Shown one piece after another: positions 20,719 through 26,644 of a stretch of DNA of 26,644 nucleotides; the stretch's first letter is position 1, and each line of letters begins with the position of its first letter. Position numbers and translations under genes: made by a program. The DNA comes from a virus. Where the stretch lies: IMG/VR virus record IMGVR_UViG_3300037010_000639, positions 1 through 26,644 of that record; one strand, given 5' to 3'. Under the pieces are notes generated by a model. It had not been told where the DNA came from and made no database searches. It saw nothing but the letters and a program-made list of their open reading frames with translations.

Positions 20719-21180
20719 TCAGGTCGGCCACTCCAGAGGCGGAAGCTCCGCTTCAAGGTCTGCCCACGTCGGCATAGGCTGTTGACCAGACTGAACCTCG
20801 TGGAGCACCTCGTAGCACTTGGCCCAAGTGGCGTCGCGTGCCTGCACGCAGTATTGCCCCTCAGCAGCGAACTTCGGGACTGTACTCGTTACATAGGTAC
20901 ACGCCGATAGGATGCCGTCATAGCCGCGCGTGTGTGCAAAAGCGTCGAGCCGTCCCTGCACCATAAACGTGTATTGAGCAATGACCTGCTCGACAGTAGG
21001 CGGAGGCGGGTCTTGCAGGACAGGTCTGCCGCTTTCGTCCGCAACAATTCGCTTGCCAGCGGCTTGCCCTTCAAGCAACGCTTGATAATCGTCATCCGTG
21101 ATTTCAACCAGATCGTCAGGAAGTGAATCGTATTGAACGCCACTTGGATAGAACCCGCCAGTCGTTTTGCTGAACCGCAT
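20719..21180 (-). CDS. Tail fibre assembly (chaperone) protein, copy 2
   Basis: A 153-residue protein resembling phage tail fibre assembly proteins. The N-terminal half has FSKTTGGFYPSGVQYDSLPD and VEITDDDYQALLEGQAAGK, followed by a proline run and a helical C-terminal half (YTFMVQGRLDAFAHTRGYDG), ending LPPLEWP. Such proteins help fold or attach the fibre encoded just before them. Here that partner is the 271-residue fibre ending 12 nt upstream. A good SD (GAGGT, 7 nt) precedes ATG 21180. The family is assigned from pattern; no search was run. Confidence 0.75.
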   Translation of the reverse strand: MRFSKTTGGFYPSGVQYDSLPDDLVEITDDDYQALLEGQAAGKRIVADESGRPVLQDPPPPTVEQVIAQYTFMVQGRLDAFAHTRGYDGILSACTYVTSTVPKFAAEGQYCVQARDATWAKCYEVLHEVQSGQQPMPTWADLEAELPPLEWPT

Positions 21181-21192
21181 AGTGCTACCTCG

Positions 21193-22008
21193 TTACTTTC
21201 CGATCACGCGAAGATATACGCCGGACGTGTTCGCTGCGAAATATACCTGTATCTGGGTCAAGGTGCTTCCACCGCCAATGCCGACAGCAGTAGGCGGGTT
21301 AGAGTAGTTGGCCGAGCAAACAGTTGCAGACAGGAAGCCCGACGAGAAGGCGACGGGCAGAGTGACCATCATGTTGCCGGCGTTAGACGTTCCCGTAGCC
21401 GCGTAGGCCCACTGGTCGATCTCCCCAGCCGGCCCCATCTTATAGCCATTTCCGTTAAACACTACCGAGAACCGGCTCGATCCAGAAAGCTGTGCTGACC
21501 CGGAGACGCAAAACCAAGTGCTGCCCCCGTTTGTGACCAGCAACAGATCGTCCCCAGGCTGCACGACGGTTGATGTCAGGGTCGTGGTGCCAAGCACAAT
21601 TGAGTCGCTGCCGGAGCGTTGGATGGTGACGGAATAACTGGAGGTGTTTTTTAGGAAAAGCGCCGTGCCGTTAGGCGCTGCATTCGCTGCTGGAAGTGTC
21701 AAGGTTGCAGCCGACGCGGATGGTGCAAGCTGGATCGCCTTGCCCGCATCAGCAATGGAGATGTTTCCTGTCCCGTAATAGACCGCCCAACTGTTGAACA
21801 GCAGCCCTGATCGCTTGACGAACGCGGTCGTCGCCAGCGCCGTGCTGTTGTCGAACTGCGGAGGGGTCGTAGCAGTGCTTAATACGTTCGCGGGGGCGGC
21901 GTTAGCATTGACGTTGCTGACAATCTGGTTGAAGTTCGCCATGACCGGAACGGCATCGACCGCCTGCCCGTTCTGGATCGTATATGGAAGTGGGTTAACG
22001 ATGGTCAT
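21193..22008 (-). CDS. Tail fibre protein, copy 2
   Basis: A 271-residue fibre. Residues 1-38 (NPLPYTIQNGQAVDAVPV, MANFNQIVSNVNANAA) closely match the N-terminus of the fibre at 22565-23581 and are probably the virion-attachment module. A beta-rich shaft follows. The C-terminal part has GYKMGPAGEIDQWAYAA, then TLPVAFSSGFLSATVC, resembling the gp53-like C-terminal tip of many phage fibres. It is read from ATG 22008 with GAGG about 8 nt upstream, between its own chaperone gene and the previous fibre's chaperone. The probable role is receptor binding. Confidence 0.84.
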   Translation of the reverse strand: MTIVNPLPYTIQNGQAVDAVPVMANFNQIVSNVNANAAPANVLSTATTPPQFDNSTALATTAFVKRSGLLFNSWAVYYGTGNISIADAGKAIQLAPSASAATLTLPAANAAPNGTALFLKNTSSYSVTIQRSGSDSIVLGTTTLTSTVVQPGDDLLLVTNGGSTWFCVSGSAQLSGSSRFSVVFNGNGYKMGPAGEIDQWAYAATGTSNAGNMMVTLPVAFSSGFLSATVCSANYSNPPTAVGIGGGSTLTQIQVYFAANTSGVYLRVIGK

Positions 22009-22023
22009 GGCTTAATCCTCAAC

Positions 22024-22554
22024 TCACCACGCAATTGCTTCAACCGCCGCGACAGACGCCGCTGCACGCACTTGGTCTTTCAACGTTTGCAGGCGCTGGA
22101 ACGCCGCCGCGCTTTGCGCACCGATCACCTGCGCCAGCCCTTGCAAGTCCGCGTAGGTGAACGGCACCTTCGCGTTGTCAGCCGCCACCCAGTAAAAACC
22201 CGGAGGAACAGCCTGCGTCGCGCCAAAAGCAAGCAACATAGATTGCAGACTCGCCACACTGCCCGGATCAGCTTGATACGTCTTGGTCACACCACCCTCG
22301 CTGGTGTAGCCCACCGGCTGCTGGACAGCCTGTCGGTAGGCAGCGTAGAGCGCAGCGATCTGTTTGACTTGAGCCTGCGCGACCAGTTCTCCATCCGTAG
22401 GAGCGGGCGGAGCGTAAGGCTGCAACGTCGCTGGCGTGTTTAGAACGTCGCCGTTTGGGGCGGCGAACGAGTAAACGCCGTCCGCCTCTTTGACGACAAC
22501 GTTGTCCTCAAACGCATGAACCGCGTTCGTTACAGTATCTATGAAAAACTGCAT
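22024..22554 (-). CDS. Tail fibre assembly (chaperone) protein, copy 1
   Basis: A 176-residue protein. The N-terminus reads MQFFIDTVTNAVHAFEDNV, then a proline-rich hinge (PYAPPAPTDGEL). The C-terminal DUF4376-like portion includes YWVAADNAKVPFTYADLQGL and helical repeats. This layout is typical of fibre assembly proteins encoded directly after fibre genes. It sits between fibre 1 and fibre 2. ATG 22554 has a strong SD (AAGGGG, 6 nt). It is dissimilar in detail from copy 2 at 20719-21180, suggesting each chaperone serves its own fibre. Confidence 0.75.
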   Translation of the reverse strand: MQFFIDTVTNAVHAFEDNVVVKEADGVYSFAAPNGDVLNTPATLQPYAPPAPTDGELVAQAQVKQIAALYAAYRQAVQQPVGYTSEGGVTKTYQADPGSVASLQSMLLAFGATQAVPPGFYWVAADNAKVPFTYADLQGLAQVIGAQSAAAFQRLQTLKDQVRAAASVAAVEAIAW

Positions 22555-22564
22555 GGCTGGCCCC

Positions 22565-23581
22565 TTAATACCACTCGACCCAAGCCGTTATATAGCCGTT
22601 GTTGCTTTGGTCTATATACACTTGGTAGCTGCCGCCGTTAGGAACAACAAAAAAGGCCGACACATCGCTGCCGTTTGGCGTAACACCGTTGTAGATAGTG
22701 TATCCATTAACAACAGAATAAACCGCCGCGCTGTTGTTCGTTTGACAAGTCACCCACACCCACATTGTGTAACCTGTGGTGTTGTAGTAGGTCGTGCTTA
22801 ACGCACGGCTAGGCGCAGTTAGCTGGACGTTTGTGAGGCGGCCAGCAGTAGTCGCAGAACTAGCAGAACTAGCAGAACCGGCAGAACTTGCGTAGCCAGC
22901 AGAACTTGCATAGCTGACGCTCGCCGTGGACAATTGCCCCAAAGTAACGACTTGGTTTGACGCACTTGCTGGCGCAGCAACGATCTGGCCCGTGGTTGTG
23001 GCACGCCAGTTAACGCCATCCCAGGCCATCTCGATGGCCTGGTTGTAGCCGGAGACAGACCACGAGTAGCTTGTGCTCCCATCTGGGAACAGAATCATAG
23101 GCGAGCCGCTTGCTACGTTGGTCTGCACTAGGACTGAATAGCTACAACCATGCACACGAACCCGTTGGCCGGCGAGCGATCCTGGGTTGACAGTAATCGC
23201 TCCCGCAGCCGGAAAGTTTGGCAGAACCAAAGTGTTAAACGCAACGGGCGTGATTGCGGTGCTCAGTGCAGGGGACAAAACTTGCGTCCCGGCCTGCGCC
23301 CAATTTACCGCTTGAGTTGCTGCCGTCGCGCTCGCTACTGCAAACTGGTTGCTCGCAGAGCCGTTCAACGCGGCAAACTGTTGCTGCGCCTGAGCAAGCG
23401 GCACCGCGCCTGCCGGGTTACTCGTGGCGGCGACAAGAAATTGCTGCGAAGGGTCGCCATCCAAAGTGGCGGCGTTCGCGTTGACATCCTGCACGATCTG
23501 CGTGAAGTTCGCTTGAACTGGCGTCGCGTCAACCGGATCGCCGTTTGCGATTGTGTAGGTCAATGGATTGATGATTGCCAT
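22565..23581 (-). CDS. Tail fibre protein, copy 1
   Basis: A 338-residue fibre. It opens MAIINPLTYTIANGDPVDA with QANFTQIVQDVNANAA, the same module as fibre 2. A shaft follows (LGQLSTASVSYASSAG), with a short run of degenerate Ser/Ala pentads around residues 220-242 (nt about 22855-22920). The C-terminus is aromatic (YQVYIDQSNNGYITAWVEWY) and differs from fibre 2, as expected of a receptor-binding tip. Its ATG overlaps the stop of the gp10-like gene (TAATG), so neck and fibre genes are co-translated. I saw no diversity-generating reverse transcriptase that would target this tip. Confidence 0.84.
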   Translation of the reverse strand: MAIINPLTYTIANGDPVDATPVQANFTQIVQDVNANAATLDGDPSQQFLVAATSNPAGAVPLAQAQQQFAALNGSASNQFAVASATAATQAVNWAQAGTQVLSPALSTAITPVAFNTLVLPNFPAAGAITVNPGSLAGQRVRVHGCSYSVLVQTNVASGSPMILFPDGSTSYSWSVSGYNQAIEMAWDGVNWRATTTGQIVAAPASASNQVVTLGQLSTASVSYASSAGYASSAGSASSASSATTAGRLTNVQLTAPSRALSTTYYNTTGYTMWVWVTCQTNNSAAVYSVVNGYTIYNGVTPNGSDVSAFFVVPNGGSYQVYIDQSNNGYITAWVEWY

Positions 23582-25200
23582 TAGCCTGCTCCGGTGTATT
23601 GAAGCGCCTCGTAGCGGAAATCGAACCGCCCTAGACGGAAATAGTATCCACTGTTACCCGAAAGAACAATTTGACACGTTTTGAACACGAGCGGCGCAGG
23701 GAACGACAACGGCGATGCGCTGGAGTTGTAAGGTGCCGGTGCCCATACAGTTCCGGGGTTGCCCCACACAACGCCAGCACCGCCCCAAGTGGCTGGTGCT
23801 TTGATAGGCGACAACTGCGCTTGGTTGATTAGGTTCCCTTGGCTGTCGAGAACCTGCACCGTGTAGGACTGCGCACCATAAACAGCGGAGACGACCATTT
23901 CGACAGACGCCTTTTCCGCCATCGGCGGGGCCGGGTCAATCAGGGCGCTGGTCATGTTGATCGTCAACGGGGTGCCGTTTTCCGTAAAGGAGTCGCCCGC
24001 CGTGGTGTAAGCGTTGCTCTGAAACAGGTTCGCACCGATGCTGTTGACCGCTATGACGAACGAGTTACCAAGCGGCGTAATCACGTCGGCTGGAAACGTG
24101 TGCGGCCCGCTCCACTTGCCGACTTTGAGCGGGAACCAATACTCAAACCGCCCAAGCACGTCCGTTGTCGTCACCGTGTCAAGCGAAATGCGATACGTGT
24201 CAGCACTGTAGGCCGCGCAAGCGCGTGTCGGCTGTGTGCAGTTGAAGAACGGATACACCACGTCAGGGTTCGGCTCCGTCACGGCCATGCTCATCGTCGG
24301 AATGGTGCGGATGCCGTCCACCGCCATGAACATGATGCCTGCGGGCGTCGGGACTGCCGTGCGAGGGGCAGAACAGCCAACGCTGGCGGTGATCTGATTC
24401 AGCGCAAGGTTGCCGCCGCTCGTTGACCCGCCATAGTTCCAGTCGCCCGTAATCTGCCAAATCGAGTTTGCCTTGAACGCGATCAGCGCAGACAAAATGC
24501 CCTGCGTTGCAGTCGAGATACCTTGCGGCACAAAAACGGTGATCGGCTCGGTGCTTGCGCCAAGCGTCAACACTTGCCCCGCGTTGGTCTGCCGCAACGG
24601 GAAAAGCGAGTCGCTGAAGTAGGCTTGGTTTCCCACTGCATACCACGCACGCCCGTAGAACTGCGCAACAGACGTTGGCACAGAACTCAGCACGGCGGTC
24701 GAGCCGTTCATCATGTTGCCAGTGCTGTAGGCCAGCGTCGTCAGGTCAATCGTCCCAATCGGGCCGCTGGACAGCGTATAGCCCGGATGCGTGATGACGA
24801 TGTAGTTGCCCACCACAGCCATGCAAGGGGGCGTCCACGCGCCACTCGTGCCTTGCGTTGCGGGCACGTTGCTACTGGTGATGCCGCTAATGAACAAGAA
24901 CGCATTGGTCGCCGTGTCGTAGCAAAACGGGCGGTCAAAGCCGGGAGTGGCCCCGCTGGCGAACATGCCAAAGATGCGCGTGCCAACGGAGATCATGACA
25001 GACACGACGCCGGGGGATGTAAACCCGCTAAACGTTGTGATGCTCGTGCTGGCAGGACGCGGGGCCAGCATATTGTTGCTGACCGGATCGTGGATCAGGT
25101 TCGTCAGCAGTTTGCAAGCGCCGGGGAACGACAGCTTGCCGTCCCGCGCATCAGATAGACCTACCGGACGCCACTGGTAGATTGCCGGGGTGCGGAGCAT
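23581..25200 (-). CDS. Packaged DNA stabilisation protein, P22 gp10-like tail hub
   Basis: A 539-residue protein. It resembles the phage_stabilise family (P22 gp10), which closes the portal channel and carries fibres or spikes. The N-terminus (IYQWRPVGLSDARDGKLSF) and the interior phrases FGMFASGATPGFDRPFCYD, FKANSIWQITGDW and FMAVDGIRTIP fit the beta-propeller-like body of that family. The C-terminus ends FDFRYEALQYTG. The length agrees with gp10 (about 470-550 residues). Position, directly after the adaptor and directly before the fibres, agrees with the assembly order. ATG 25200 follows the adaptor stop with no gap. Confident as a podovirus tail-hub protein. Confidence 0.85.
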   Translation of the reverse strand: MLRTPAIYQWRPVGLSDARDGKLSFPGACKLLTNLIHDPVSNNMLAPRPASTSITTFSGFTSPGVVSVMISVGTRIFGMFASGATPGFDRPFCYDTATNAFLFISGITSSNVPATQGTSGAWTPPCMAVVGNYIVITHPGYTLSSGPIGTIDLTTLAYSTGNMMNGSTAVLSSVPTSVAQFYGRAWYAVGNQAYFSDSLFPLRQTNAGQVLTLGASTEPITVFVPQGISTATQGILSALIAFKANSIWQITGDWNYGGSTSGGNLALNQITASVGCSAPRTAVPTPAGIMFMAVDGIRTIPTMSMAVTEPNPDVVYPFFNCTQPTRACAAYSADTYRISLDTVTTTDVLGRFEYWFPLKVGKWSGPHTFPADVITPLGNSFVIAVNSIGANLFQSNAYTTAGDSFTENGTPLTINMTSALIDPAPPMAEKASVEMVVSAVYGAQSYTVQVLDSQGNLINQAQLSPIKAPATWGGAGVVWGNPGTVWAPAPYNSSASPLSFPAPLVFKTCQIVLSGNSGYYFRLGRFDFRYEALQYTGAG

Positions 25201-25869
25201 CTAGAACCCCGTGACTTTAGACGGCGGCAGTCGGCCCGATCCACCTGCGAACGAATTGCCGAGCTTGACGGTGCGGGCGTGATTCTCGCGGTCGCCTTGC
25301 ATCTTCAGGAACGCTTGCAGCTTGTTTTGTGCTTCCGCCGCGTATTGAGGCTGGCGCGTGTCATCGGTCAAGCGCATCACGTCTGCGGCCAGCGCCGTGA
25401 GCAAGTAGTCGCTGTCAGGAAACCACGGCACAACGCTGGACGTTGCGGGGTTTGCAATATCTGATGGCTGGCTCCAATACCGCAGCGTGAACGCGATCGT
25501 GCTGTTCGGCATGGGATACAGGTGCAGCGTCCCGGCTGCCGGGTTGCTTGCCCACATCGTCGGATACGCCATTGCAACGTTGCCGACGTTGATCCGGTCA
25601 TAGTCGGGCAGGCTAATCTGCCGCATCGGCTGCGGCAGGCCGCCAATGTAATACCAAAGTTCGTGCCCGCGAACGTAGTCCGTAGGGAGAGTGTAAGTTT
25701 GAACGCCAGCGGCCACCGAGAACTGGGCTGTTTTGAGCAGCACATCCAGGTCATAGGTGCGCGCCAGCGTCGCAAGGCGCATGTTGAGCAGATCACCCGC
25801 CTGCACGGTGTAACCAGGCGCTTTTGCAATCTGCAAAGCGTAAGTAATGATCTGCTGCGCCGTAAGCAT
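25201..25869 (-). CDS. Head-tail adaptor protein (gp4-like)
   Basis: A 222-residue protein. A helical N-terminus (IITYALQIAKAPGYTVQAG) leads to LATLARTYDLDVLLKTAQF, then a beta segment with YTLPTDYVRGHELWYYIGG and LHLYPMPNSTIAFTLRYW. A helical C-terminal part contains LLTALAADVMRLTDD. This fold order is typical of podovirus portal-adaptor proteins that bridge portal and tail hub. It overlaps the previous stop by one base (TAATG) and abuts the gp10-like gene. The assignment is by pattern and gene order. Confidence 0.8.
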   Translation of the reverse strand: MLTAQQIITYALQIAKAPGYTVQAGDLLNMRLATLARTYDLDVLLKTAQFSVAAGVQTYTLPTDYVRGHELWYYIGGLPQPMRQISLPDYDRINVGNVAMAYPTMWASNPAAGTLHLYPMPNSTIAFTLRYWSQPSDIANPATSSVVPWFPDSDYLLTALAADVMRLTDDTRQPQYAAEAQNKLQAFLKMQGDRENHARTVKLGNSFAGGSGRLPPSKVTGF

Positions 25870-26237
25870 TAGACTGCCTTAGCCCGCGTTTCTTCGAGCT
25901 GTTTGACACCGCGCTTGTAGTCGAGCGACAGTTCCTCGATCTTCGCCTTGAGCCGGTCAGAAAAGTCGTCGCCGTCCTTGTGCTTCTTGAGATACTGGCT
26001 CAGATCCAGCTCAGCGTTGCGGATCATCGACTCTTTCTCGATCAGCATCGCCTCAAGCATCTTGACTTCGTTCTTGGCGCGTTGCCGCTCGGCCACGGCG
26101 CGGAAGCGGTCGATCTCGGCGTTGATCGCTTCAGTAGACACACCGATCGGAAAGTTCCCGTTGAAGGTGACGCTCATCCCGTCTGCGACAGTTGCCGCAA
26201 ACTGATAGACATACCCAACGCTGCTTTTTTCACTCAT
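25869..26237 (-). CDS. Coiled-coil head/neck protein of unknown function
   Basis: A 122-residue protein. The first 40 residues are beta-like (VGYVYQFAATVADGMSVTF). The remainder is a charged helix with heptad-like spacing (IDRFRAVAERQRAKNEVKML through KIEELSLDYKRGVKQLEETR) that should form a coiled coil. I do not recognise a named family. Its place between the capsid-proximal gene and the adaptor suggests a head-completion or virion accessory role. Stop and next start overlap by one base. The start is ATG 26237, 3 nt after the preceding gene. Confidence 0.72.
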   Translation of the reverse strand: MSEKSSVGYVYQFAATVADGMSVTFNGNFPIGVSTEAINAEIDRFRAVAERQRAKNEVKMLEAMLIEKESMIRNAELDLSQYLKKHKDGDDFSDRLKAKIEELSLDYKRGVKQLEETRAKAV

Positions 26238-26240
26238 AGA

Positions 26241-26543
26241 TTAACCTCTCAGGCTGTATTCACGTTGACGACGATATGCGTCGAAGGGCTTGCGCTGGCC
26301 GCGAACTTCTTGCTCGTGCGCCCAAGCGCGGCTCATGATATCACGCATTGACGCGGCCTGCGCCTTCGTGACCTTGTAAGACGCGCCTTGGTGAAAATGC
26401 CGACCATCAATCGAGAGATGGCTGCTATGCGGGGGAAGGTCGATGAACACTTCTTCATACTCAATTTCGACCGGCTTGTCCTCTTTTTTCGCCTTGACGG
26501 CTGCCGCTGCTTCGCGGATTTGTGCTTCAAGTTTGTCGTTCAT
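26241..26543 (-). CDS. Hypothetical protein after the major capsid gene (100 aa)
   Basis: A charged protein. A short Ala/Lys helix (IREAAAAVKAKKEDKPVEIE) is followed by IDLPPHSSHLSIDGRHFHQG and YKVTKAQAASMRDIMSRAW. The HLSIDGRHFHQGASY phrase looks like a small beta sandwich, often seen in phage head accessory proteins. The ATG at 26543 is 8 nt from the end of the terminator T-tract, so transcription reaching it must read through that hairpin or start within it. Function is not known. Confidence 0.7.
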   Translation of the reverse strand: MNDKLEAQIREAAAAVKAKKEDKPVEIEYEEVFIDLPPHSSHLSIDGRHFHQGASYKVTKAQAASMRDIMSRAWAHEQEVRGQRKPFDAYRRQREYSLRG

Positions 26544-26550
26544 GCTTGCT

Positions 26551-26584
26551 CCAAAGAAACTGACGGGGCACTTAGCCCCGTCAG
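26551..26584 (-). terminator. Rho-independent terminator after the probable major capsid gene
   Basis: A perfect 10-bp stem, CTGACGGGGC (26560-26569) with GCCCCGTCAG (26575-26584), and a 5-nt loop. On the minus strand it is followed by TTTCTTTGG, a short U-rich tract. It lies 9 nt after the stop of the gene entering from the right. A strong capsid-gene terminator with partial read-through would give more capsid than tail proteins. Confidence 0.82.
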
Positions 26585-26592
26585 GTTAACCA

Positions 26593-26644
26593 TTAGCCAA
26601 AGGTGGGCGAGAAGGCCGATCCAGACTCGATGCGCATGAAGAAC
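26593..26644 (-). CDS. 3' end of probable major capsid protein (partial)
   Basis: The minus strand enters from the right edge and stops at TAA (26595-26593), coding for FFMRIESGSAFSPTFG at the C-terminus. The short tail plus an immediate strong terminator and head/neck genes downstream fits a major capsid gene, as in P22- or T7-like gene orders. Only 16 codons are visible, so identity rests on context. Confidence 0.5.
   Translation of the reverse strand, partial: FFMRIESGSAFSPTFG

Noticed and set aside
21193-23581. Diversity-generating retroelement acting on the fibre tips, as in Bordetella phage BPP-1
   Set aside because: No reverse transcriptase gene and no template/variable repeat pair were seen near either fibre end.

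Overview
The window is a stretch of a tailed-phage genome (or an intact-looking prophage). It looks like a podovirus infecting a GC-rich proteobacterium. My best guess for the host is Burkholderiales, based on general resemblance to Bordetella/Burkholderia podophages; no host marker lies in the window. Support for a podovirus comes from a P22 gp10-like packaged-DNA stabilisation protein, a short-tail adaptor, internal-virion-like proteins, paired fibres with chaperones, a lysis cassette, and no tail-tube or tape-measure gene.

Layout. Positions 3-9933 (+ strand) are a tightly packed replication and nucleotide-metabolism operon: family A DNA polymerase carrying an intein (5' end outside the window), DUF3310 protein, Cas4/RecB-like Fe-S nuclease, VRR-NUC nuclease, C5-cytosine methyltransferase, SNF2-type helicase, two small proteins, a probable ssDNA-binding protein, a terminator, then a primase-helicase. 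Positions 9921-26644 (- strand, read right to left) are the late operon: end of the probable major capsid gene, terminator, two head/neck proteins, tail adaptor, gp10-like stabilisation protein, two fibre + chaperone pairs, small membrane and holin genes, a repeat-bearing fibre-like protein, GH108 endolysin, 3TM holin, cupin, three probable ejection/internal virion proteins, a PurD-like ATP-grasp enzyme and a small terminase-like ORF. The two operons converge and overlap by 13 nt. No gene-free stretch exceeds 300 nt.

Most unusual content. (1) The polymerase intein (1083-1949) has clear splicing blocks, but the place where an endonuclease domain normally sits encodes an HNH homing-type endonuclease in a DIFFERENT reading frame (ORF 1175-1948). 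That ORF lies wholly inside the intein, has its own ribosome-binding site, and its stop codon overlaps the intein's terminal His-Asn codons. The intein frame stays open throughout, so the segment is dual-coding. The intein splits polymerase motif B, so the polymerase depends on splicing. (2) The methyltransferase gene (3778-4476) is overprinted almost end to end by a 219-codon ORF (3782-4441) that resembles a phage hypothetical family I recognise. (3) The last late gene (9921-10202) has no usable start codon; it reads GTA where a GTGA stop/start overlap would be expected. Other points of interest are the phage PurD-like enzyme, a 63-bp tandem repeat in a fibre-like gene, and two holin-like genes.
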